The notes below the pieces were generated by a model that was not told where the DNA came from, did no database searches, and saw nothing but the letters and a program-made list of their open reading frames with translations. Positions 57,684 to 64,000 of a DNA stretch of 64,000 nucleotides are shown piece by piece. Source of the stretch: DASYXZ01 sp035946625 (GTDB lineage Bacteria > Acidobacteriota > Terriglobia > UBA7540). A program made the position numbers and the translations under genes. The stretch covers positions 1 through 64,000 of the forward strand of contig DASYZE010000081.1 of NCBI GenBank assembly GCA_035946625.1, given 5' to 3'. The first letter of the stretch is position 1. Every line of letters starts with the position of its first letter.

Positions 57684-60600
57684 ATGCCCCTTTCCAGACG
57701 GAAGGTAACCATTGACGGGAATGAAGCCGCTGCGCATGTTGCCTTCCACGCCAGCGAAGTGATCGCCATTTATCCCATCACCCCTGCTTCGCCCATGGGC
57801 GAATTCGCCGATGAGTGGGCCGCGAAGGGAAAGGAAAATATTTGGGGGATGGTTCCGGCCGTCATTGAAATGCAAAGTGAAGCTGGGGCGGCGGGCGCGC
57901 TGCATGGAGTAATTCAGGCGGGTGCGCTCGGGACCACGTTCACCGCCTCGCAAGGGCTGCTCTTGATGATTCCCAATATGTACAAAATTGCAGGCGAACT
58001 GACACCCGCGGTTATTCACGTGGCGGCGCGTACCATAGCCACGCACGCTCTATCCATCTTTGGCGACCACAGTGACGTGATGGCTTGCCGCCAGACGGGC
58101 TTCGCGCTGCTCGCCTCGAATTCCGTCCAGGAAGCTATGGACATGGCTCTGGTGGCGAGCGCGGCAAGCCTGGAATCCCGCCTGCCGTTTCTTCATTTCT
58201 TCGATGGCTTTCGTACGTCTCACGAAGTGGCAAAGATTGAAGAGTTGGCCAAAGAAGACATTCGATCCATGATCGAGGAAGAGTTTGTGCTCGCTCATCG
58301 CTCCCGATCGCTTTCTCCAGACCGGCCCGTGCTTCGCGGAAGCGCCCAGAATCCGGACGTTTTTTTTCAGGCGCGCGAGAGTGCCAACCCTTTCTACCTG
58401 GCCTGCCCGGCCATCGTGCAAAAGCAGATGGACAAGCTCGCCGCCCTGGTGAGTCGCCACTACCACTTGTTTGATTATGTGGGCGCGCCGGACGCAGAGC
58501 GCGTCATTGTGATGATGGGCTCCGGCGCCGAAACGGCCGAAGAGACCGTACTGCATCTATCTCAAAAAGGCGAGAAAGTCGGGCTGTTGAAAGTGAGGCT
58601 CTACCGTCCTTTTTCAGTGGAACACTTCGTCGCCGCCCTACCCAAAACGGTAAAGACGTTAGCCGTACTCGACCGTACCAAAGAGCCTGGAGCTCCCGGC
58701 GACCCCCTATATCTGGATGTGGTCGCGGGCTTGAATGAGGTGACAACATCCAATCCCCCGTTCAAGGCGATGCCGCGGATTATCGGCGGGCGCTACGGAT
58801 TGTCTTCAAAAGAATTCACTCCCGGCATGGTTAAGGCCATCTTCGAGGAGGCTGGCAAACCCGCGCCCAAGGTCCACTTTACCGTTGGCATCATCGACGA
58901 CGTGACCCACACCAGCCTCGACTTTGACCGCGAGTTTTCCACCGAAGCTCCGGACACGGTGCGAGCTGTTTTTTACGGGCTCGGTTCGGACGGCACCGTG
59001 GGCGCCAACAAAAACTCCATCAAGATAATTGGCGAAGACACCGGCAATTACGCCCAGGGATATTTTGTTTACGACTCCAAGAAAGCGGGCGCGGTGACCG
59101 TTTCGCACCTGCGCTTCGGGCCGCGACCTATCCGCTCCACCTACCTGATAACCCAGGCCAGCTTTGTGGCGTGCCATCAATTCTCCTTTTTGGAGCGCAT
59201 GCACGTGCTGAACGTGGCGCAGCCGGGCGCAACTTTCCTCTTAAACAGCCCATTTGCTGCGGAAGAAGTTTGGAGCCACCTACCCGTTACCGTGCAGGAA
59301 GAAATCATCCAGAAGAAACTTCGAATTTATGTGATTGATGCCGACTCCGTGGCGCAGGCCACCGGCATGGGCCGCCGCATCAACACCATCATGCAGACAT
59401 GCTTTTTTGCCTTGAGCGGTGTGTTGCCGCGTGAAGAAGCCATTGCGGCGATTAAGCGCGCCATCAAGAAAACTTACGGGAAGCGCGGTGAAGGTGTTGT
59501 GCAGAAGAATTTCGAAGCCGTGGACGGCGCCCTGGCCCACCTGCACGAGGTGAAAGTTCCGGCGCACACGGCAGGCGCTACTGAAGTCCGTCCGCCCGTG
59601 CCTTCCGCAGCTCCGGAGTTCGTGCAACGCGTAACGGCACGAATTTTGGCAGGAGAAGGCGATCTGTTGCCCGTCAGCGCTTTGCCCGTGGATGGGACCT
59701 TCCCCACCGGCACAGCCCAATGGGAAAAGCGGGACATTGCCTTGGAGATTCCGGTTTGGGACGAGGACCTTTGTATTCAATGCGGCAAATGCGTTCTTGT
59801 TTGCCCCCACTCCGTGATCCGCGCCAAGCTTTTCCAACCCGCGGCCGCCTCCGGCGCGCCGCCAGGATTCAAATCGGCCAGGCCACGCTGGAAGGAATTC
59901 GAACATTTGCGCTACATCCTCCAGGTGGCCCCTGAGGATTGCACCGGTTGCAGTCTCTGTGTTCAGGTTTGCCCGGCCAAGAGCAAGTCCGAAGTGAAAC
60001 ACAAGGCCATCAACATGGAGCCCCAGGCGCCCATCCGCCAGCAGGAGGCGGCCAATTGGGACTTCTTCCTGGGCCTGCCGGAAGCCAACCGCGAAGACCT
60101 GAGCCTGGGACTGGTGAAAGACGTTCAGTTGTTGCAGCCTTTATTTGAATTTTCCGGCGCTTGCGCCGGTTGTGGCGAGACGCCTTACATCAAGCTGGTC
60201 ACCCAGTTGTTCGGCGATCGCGCCGTCATTGCCAATGCCACCGGTTGCTCCTCCATCTACGGCGGCAATCTGCCCACCACACCCTACACCGTGAACGCGG
60301 AGGGTTACGGGCCGGCCTGGTCCAATTCACTTTTCGAAGATAATGCCGAATTTGGATTGGGCATGCGGCTGGCGCTCGACAAGCAAGCGGACTACGCGCG
60401 AATCCTGGTCAAGAGACTTTCGGGATATATCGGGGACGAACTGGTGAAGTCGCTTCTCGACGCGGAACAGATTCACGATGGGCAAATCCAGGAACAGCGC
60501 CAGCGGGTGAAATTGCTTCGGGAGAAATTGGCGGGTGTTCGAACCCCCGAGGCCATCGACTTGTTCGCCGTGTCCGGAGCATTAGTAAAGAAAAGCCTCT

Positions 60601-61292
60601 GGATATTTGGCGGCGACGGCTGGGCCTACGATATTGGGTTTGGTGGCCTCGACCACGTCCTGGCATCGGGTCACAATGTAAACATCCTGGTGCTGGACAC
60701 CGAAGTTTATTCCAACACCGGCGGGCAGTGTTCCAAAGCCACGCCGCGCGGCGCAGTGGCGCGCTTCGCCTTCGGGGGCAAGCCGACCCCCAAGAAAGAC
60801 CTGGCGCTGATGGCCATGAGCTACGGGAACGTCTACGTGGCCCGCGTCGCCATGGGCGGCAGCGATACCCAAACCGTCAAAGCTCTTTACGAAGCTGAGG
60901 CGTTTGATGGACCATCTCTTGTGATTGCCTTCAGCCACTGCATCGCGCACGGTTACGACATGAGGTACGGCCTGGAGCAGCAGAAGATTGCAGTGCAGGC
61001 GGGTTATTGGCCTCTGTTCCGCTACCATCCCGGCCTTCTCGAGCAAGGCAAACAGCCATTACAACTCGATTCCCGGCCGCCCTCCGTTCCTCTGGAGAAG
61101 TACATGAACAATGAAACGCGATTTACCATCTTGAGAAACAGTGATCCTGAAACCGCCCGAAACTTGATGCGGCTAGCCCAGGAAGATGTGGACATCCGCT
61201 GGAAACTTTACGAGCGGCTGGCGGCAGCTCCACCGCATGGCGACGCCACACTCGCAGAAGTATTGGCGGGCGCGAAGGAGGGAAAACGATGA
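57684..61292 (+). CDS. nifJ: Pyruvate:ferredoxin (flavodoxin) oxidoreductase, single-chain
   Basis: The 1202-residue enzyme oxidises pyruvate to acetyl-CoA and CO2 with reduction of ferredoxin or flavodoxin. Visible parts, in order, are the pyrimidine-binding domain (IAIYPITPASPMGEFADEW), the CoA-domain region (about 260-410), the gamma domain (about 415-640), two 4Fe-4S motifs (DLCIQCGKCVLVCPHS near residue 700 and DCTGCSLCVQVCPAKSK near 755), and the TPP domain with ACAGCGETPYIKL and ATGCSSIYGGNLPTTPY. GGAGGG lies before the ATG at 57684, and the earlier frame from 57582 is not family-like. The stop overlaps the next gene (ATGA). It implies anaerobic or microaerobic pyruvate use. Confidence 0.96.
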   Translation: MPLSRRKVTIDGNEAAAHVAFHASEVIAIYPITPASPMGEFADEWAAKGKENIWGMVPAVIEMQSEAGAAGALHGVIQAGALGTTFTASQGLLLMIPNMYKIAGELTPAVIHVAARTIATHALSIFGDHSDVMACRQTGFALLASNSVQEAMDMALVASAASLESRLPFLHFFDGFRTSHEVAKIEELAKEDIRSMIEEEFVLAHRSRSLSPDRPVLRGSAQNPDVFFQARESANPFYLACPAIVQKQMDKLAALVSRHYHLFDYVGAPDAERVIVMMGSGAETAEETVLHLSQKGEKVGLLKVRLYRPFSVEHFVAALPKTVKTLAVLDRTKEPGAPGDPLYLDVVAGLNEVTTSNPPFKAMPRIIGGRYGLSSKEFTPGMVKAIFEEAGKPAPKVHFTVGIIDDVTHTSLDFDREFSTEAPDTVRAVFYGLGSDGTVGANKNSIKIIGEDTGNYAQGYFVYDSKKAGAVTVSHLRFGPRPIRSTYLITQASFVACHQFSFLERMHVLNVAQPGATFLLNSPFAAEEVWSHLPVTVQEEIIQKKLRIYVIDADSVAQATGMGRRINTIMQTCFFALSGVLPREEAIAAIKRAIKKTYGKRGEGVVQKNFEAVDGALAHLHEVKVPAHTAGATEVRPPVPSAAPEFVQRVTARILAGEGDLLPVSALPVDGTFPTGTAQWEKRDIALEIPVWDEDLCIQCGKCVLVCPHSVIRAKLFQPAAASGAPPGFKSARPRWKEFEHLRYILQVAPEDCTGCSLCVQVCPAKSKSEVKHKAINMEPQAPIRQQEAANWDFFLGLPEANREDLSLGLVKDVQLLQPLFEFSGACAGCGETPYIKLVTQLFGDRAVIANATGCSSIYGGNLPTTPYTVNAEGYGPAWSNSLFEDNAEFGLGMRLALDKQADYARILVKRLSGYIGDELVKSLLDAEQIHDGQIQEQRQRVKLLREKLAGVRTPEAIDLFAVSGALVKKSLWIFGGDGWAYDIGFGGLDHVLASGHNVNILVLDTEVYSNTGGQCSKATPRGAVARFAFGGKPTPKKDLALMAMSYGNVYVARVAMGGSDTQTVKALYEAEAFDGPSLVIAFSHCIAHGYDMRYGLEQQKIAVQAGYWPLFRYHPGLLEQGKQPLQLDSRPPSVPLEKYMNNETRFTILRNSDPETARNLMRLAQEDVDIRWKLYERLAAAPPHGDATLAEVLAGAKEGKR

Positions 61293-62305
61293 TCGATTTG
61301 ACCACGACCTACCTGGGCCTGACCCTGAAAAATCCCGTGGTGGTTTCCGCTTCCCCGTTACAGAAAGATCTGGGCAACATCCGCCAGATGGAAGATTGCG
61401 GGGCCGCGGCCATCGTCATGCATTCGCTCTTCGAGGAACAAATAGACGTGGAAGGCCGCGAATTGAATCGCTACATGGAACAGGGCACGGAAAGCTATGC
61501 TGAGTCCCTGAGCTATCTGCCGGATATGGAAACCTACAATCTGGGCCCCGAAGGTTACCTTGAACATTTGAGCCGGGTCAAAAACAGCGTGGGCATTCCC
61601 GTGATCGGCAGCTTGAATGGCGTATCCAGAGGAGGTTGGACGCGGTACGCGCGAATGATGGAGGAAGCCGGAGCCGACGCCATTGAGTTAAATACGTATT
61701 ACCTGGAGACAGATCCGAAAGTCACAGGTGCGGAAGTCGAGCAAATGTATTGCGATTTGGTGACCGAACTGAGGGCGTCAGTCAAGATTCCGCTGGCCGC
61801 AAAACTCAGCCCCATGTTCAGCTCCATGCCCAATATTGCCCGGCGGTTGGATCAGTTGGGCATGAACGCCCTCGTGCTCTTCAATCGATTCTACCAACCG
61901 GACTTTGATCTGGAAAAACTCGAAGTGGTGCAAAGCCTGGTGCTGAGCCAGTCCTACGAATTATTGCCACGCCTGAACTGGGTGGCGATATTGTTCGGGC
62001 ACATCGCCGCCGATCTTGCGGTTACGGGCGGAGTCCACTCGGGCATCGACGTGCTCAAGTGCATGATGGCCGGGGCACGAGTGGCCATGACCACCTCTGC
62101 TTTGCTAAGGAACGGGATCAATCACATCTCGAAAATCCTGGAGGAGACCAGCCTTTGGATGGAAGAGCATGAGTATGTTTCCATTCGCCAGATGCAGGGC
62201 AGCATGGCGCGTCAGTCCGTCTCTGATGCCTCGGCGTTCGAGCGGGTCAATTATATGCACGTGCTCAGTTCCTACGCAAAAAAAACCGACACGCGAGGGT
62301 GGTGA
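61289..62305 (+). CDS. Dihydroorotate-dehydrogenase-like flavoprotein coupled to nifJ
   Basis: The 338-residue protein has the FMN-barrel features of class 1 dihydroorotate dehydrogenases (LGLTLKNPVVVSASPL, IGSLNGVSRGGWTRYARMMEEAGADAIELN, PLAAKLSPMFSS, and VTGGVHSGIDVLKCMMAGARV). The usual class 1 catalytic Cys region is not preserved in an obvious way. Genes of this type recur directly behind nifJ, so the protein may serve pyruvate or ferredoxin metabolism rather than pyrimidine synthesis, which is inference. Its ATG overlaps the nifJ stop by 4 bases. A GGGT/ACCC hairpin followed by eight T begins at its stop codon and could terminate the unit. Confidence 0.88.
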   Translation: MIDLTTTYLGLTLKNPVVVSASPLQKDLGNIRQMEDCGAAAIVMHSLFEEQIDVEGRELNRYMEQGTESYAESLSYLPDMETYNLGPEGYLEHLSRVKNSVGIPVIGSLNGVSRGGWTRYARMMEEAGADAIELNTYYLETDPKVTGAEVEQMYCDLVTELRASVKIPLAAKLSPMFSSMPNIARRLDQLGMNALVLFNRFYQPDFDLEKLEVVQSLVLSQSYELLPRLNWVAILFGHIAADLAVTGGVHSGIDVLKCMMAGARVAMTTSALLRNGINHISKILEETSLWMEEHEYVSIRQMQGSMARQSVSDASAFERVNYMHVLSSYAKKTDTRGW

Positions 62306-62319
62306 CCCCGTTTTTTTTG

Positions 62320-63210
62320 TTATTGGTGCCCGGCAGCGGAACTTGAAACTCCGGCGCGATAATAATAGTTGCCGCTGGAGACACGCACCACCGGGCCGGT
62401 GAGAAATACTTCGCCACCCTCCGGCCAGGCAATTTCAAGATTGCCCGCCACGGTTCGAACGCTCACCGTGCGGTCCGTAAATCCATTCAATATACAGGAA
62501 ACTGTGGCTCCGCAGGAACCGGTGCCGGAGGAATTCGTTACCCCCACGCCGCGCTCCCAAAACCTCACTTCGATTATCCGTCGTGAAATTACTTTGACGA
62601 ATTCAGCGTTGGTTCGATGGGGAAAGTGCGCGCTTCGTTCAATTTCACGGCCCACGGCAGCCCAATCCAAGGCGGCAAAGTCTTTCACAAAAACGGTGCA
62701 GTGAGGGTTGCCCATGGAGGTGACCGTCACCGGAAACACGCCGGCGTTAGTGGGCAGAGGAAATCCCACAATCGGGGCGGATAGATCTCCGCCCACAAAT
62801 GGAATACTTGCCGGGGCAAGAATTGGCGCGCCCATCCTGACGCGGAATATCCAACGATTGTCCGCGGCACCGAGAAGCTCCAGGGTTTTTACGCCGGCGA
62901 CGGTTTCGATTTTTGCCCCGCCGCGGGACTTTCCTTCAGCGAGCAGGAATGCCGCGGCGCAGCGGATGCCGTTTCCAGACATTTCCGGCTCGCTGCCATC
63001 GGCATTGAAAAATCGGACCCTTGCGCGATTATGTTTATCCCGGGGCGGCAGCACAATTATGAACCCGTCGGCGCCCACTCCTGTATGGCGGTCGGTGATC
63101 GACCGGGCCAATGCGGGCAGCGACCGGGGCAGGCCGCGGCTGTGGGCCAATATAAAGTCATTGCCCAATCCGTGAAGTTTTGTGAAAGGAATCGCAAATG
63201 TCTTGGGCAT
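62320..63210 (-). CDS. DapF-family epimerase homologue with serine in both catalytic cysteine positions
   Basis: The 296-residue protein has the DapF fold signature in two halves: FTKLHGLGNDFIL, FFNADGSEPEM followed by GNGIRCAAAF, and later NPHCTVFV and ERGVGVTNSSGTGS. In DapF the two active-site bases are Cys in [M/Q]CGNG and in ACG[T/S]G. Here the aligned residues are Ser78 (codon TCT) and Ser228 (codon TCC). The substrate-contact Asn and Glu-Arg residues remain. It may be a DapF variant with weak or different activity, or another isomerase. It converges on the nifJ unit and starts with ATG at 63210. Confidence 0.85.
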   Translation of the reverse strand: MPKTFAIPFTKLHGLGNDFILAHSRGLPRSLPALARSITDRHTGVGADGFIIVLPPRDKHNRARVRFFNADGSEPEMSGNGIRCAAAFLLAEGKSRGGAKIETVAGVKTLELLGAADNRWIFRVRMGAPILAPASIPFVGGDLSAPIVGFPLPTNAGVFPVTVTSMGNPHCTVFVKDFAALDWAAVGREIERSAHFPHRTNAEFVKVISRRIIEVRFWERGVGVTNSSGTGSCGATVSCILNGFTDRTVSVRTVAGNLEIAWPEGGEVFLTGPVVRVSSGNYYYRAGVSSSAAGHQ

Positions 63211-63297
63211 GGGATTTATTTTCTTTACCGTGTGCCGGCCTTGAAATAAGTGTTGACTGAAAGCAACCGACCGTCAAGAACAAATCAGCCGATAGAG

Positions 63298-64000
63298 TCA
63301 GTGCGAATGGCGGCGGTATATTTCCACACTTCCCTCCCCCTCAAATCTGTCACGCTCCGCCAGATCGAAACCGTCGAATACCGCGGGATAGGCGCGCATC
63401 AGTTCATCCACCGAATCGTCATCGCCCCGAATAATCCAACCGACTTCGCCCGGAATAACCTTGTGCAACTGATTCCAGGATTTGACATCGGGCTCGGAGA
63501 GCGTATTGACGAATGGAATTCCGAGCGCGGGCATCACACAAGGCCACTTTCCGGAAGCGACCAGAATTGTCCTCCCATCATAGTGCGCGTGAAAATAAGT
63601 GATCAGCGCTTGCTGCCTTCTCGACTGGCACGGATTGTTTTGAATGCTCTCCTGGACGACCGCCAGGTTCCTCACCCCCTGGGACAATAAATCGAAGCCT
63701 TGAAGCAGAACGGCGACGAGGAAAATGGCCAGAAGTGCCGTGCGGCGGCGGCTCGTCAACCGGGACGAGAGCACGAACGACGGAAATATTGCGGCGGCGG
63801 GAAGCATTTCGATTCCGTAGCGCAAATTGTAATAAGTGAAGGGAAATAATGTGGGGACATAAATGGGAATGGCCGCGTGGGCCATGGATTGGACGTAGAA
63901 AACGAAGGGGACCAGGAACAAGAGCGCGGCAGCGCGGGAAGCACGCTGCTGAATGTCCAGAAGCCATACGATCAGCCCCAGGATGGCCAGTTCAAGCGGC
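63298..64000 (-). CDS. C-terminal part of a polytopic membrane protein, glycosyltransferase-like (5' end outside the window)
   Basis: The frame is open to the window edge and gives at least 233 residues. It contains hydrophobic segments (LAILGLIVWLL, FLVPFVFYVQ, LLAIFLVAVLLQGF) and LFPFTYYNLRYGIEMLPAAA, the kind of motif seen near the end of GT39/ArnT-like membrane glycosyltransferases, followed by a soluble C-terminal domain of about 120 residues (YFHAHYDGRTILVASGKWP and so on). The reaction cannot be assigned because the catalytic N-terminal part is missing. Confidence 0.7.
   Translation of the reverse strand, partial: PLELAILGLIVWLLDIQQRASRAAALLFLVPFVFYVQSMAHAAIPIYVPTLFPFTYYNLRYGIEMLPAAAIFPSFVLSSRLTSRRRTALLAIFLVAVLLQGFDLLSQGVRNLAVVQESIQNNPCQSRRQQALITYFHAHYDGRTILVASGKWPCVMPALGIPFVNTLSEPDVKSWNQLHKVIPGEVGWIIRGDDDSVDELMRAYPAVFDGFDLAERDRFEGEGSVEIYRRHSH

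Noticed and set aside
1..64000. CRISPR array, rRNA or tRNA genes
   Set aside because: No regularly spaced direct repeats of CRISPR length and no conserved rRNA or tRNA signatures were seen on either strand.

Overview
The window looks like a chromosomal segment of an Acidobacteriota-like soil or sediment bacterium. The clues are a duplicated-type FtsX permease of the ADOP kind, a translationally coupled DUF2844/DUF3443 secreted pair, a Pal lipoprotein with an extra Ig-like domain, a YpdA-type bacillithiol reductase, many secreted proteins of unknown function, a diderm envelope toolkit (Tol-Pal, LpxD) and moderate GC. This placement is inference from gene content; no marker gene was searched. 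No rRNA, tRNA or CRISPR array was seen.

Layout. 0-0.1 kb: the tail of an ISKra4-like transposase. 0.3-4.8 kb: a minus-strand tolQ-tolR-tolA-tolB-pal operon with a recognisable promoter. 4.9-12.2 kb: plus-strand housekeeping genes (recN, miaB, bifunctional nuclease, parA, parB, a small unknown gene, ypdA). 12.2-28.5 kb: an accessory-looking region with mixed strands, long spacers and repeats: secreted proteins, an orphan nuoI, DUF2844/DUF3443, a methyltransferase, an ADOP permease, a MetE-like methyltransferase, a hicBA toxin-antitoxin pair whose toxin lacks a canonical start, a kelch protein flanked by dispersed repeats (one with perfect 12-bp terminal inverted repeats), and a Tat-exported aldo/keto reductase. 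A dif-like sequence sits at about 28.48 kb.

28.5-37 kb: minus-strand genes for a tandem M16 peptidase pair, an RsbU-type phosphatase, NAD synthetase, a methyltransferase, rhodanese, a small membrane protein and ErpA. 37-39.4 kb: a secreted protein and isocitrate dehydrogenase. 39.4-47 kb: a minus-strand run xerD, CCA-adding enzyme, dnaE, accA and a small 2Fe-2S protein. 47-51.6 kb: lpxD, plsC and an M61 peptidase. 51.6-57.4 kb: PHP phosphoesterase, ABC exporter, a secreted protein with a kinase-like motif series, a phospholipase-D-like protein and a PilZ-like protein. 57.5-62.3 kb: pyruvate:ferredoxin oxidoreductase coupled to a dihydroorotate-dehydrogenase-like gene, behind a perfect CRP-type palindrome. 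62.3-64 kb: a DapF-family protein in which both catalytic cysteines are serine, then the end of a membrane protein that runs off the window.

The most unusual items are the double-serine DapF homologue, the exported kinase-like protein, the dif-like site with housekeeping genes converging on it, the MITE-like repeats around the kelch gene, the CTG-start HicA, and the CRP/FNR-type operator in front of the anaerobic pyruvate enzyme.
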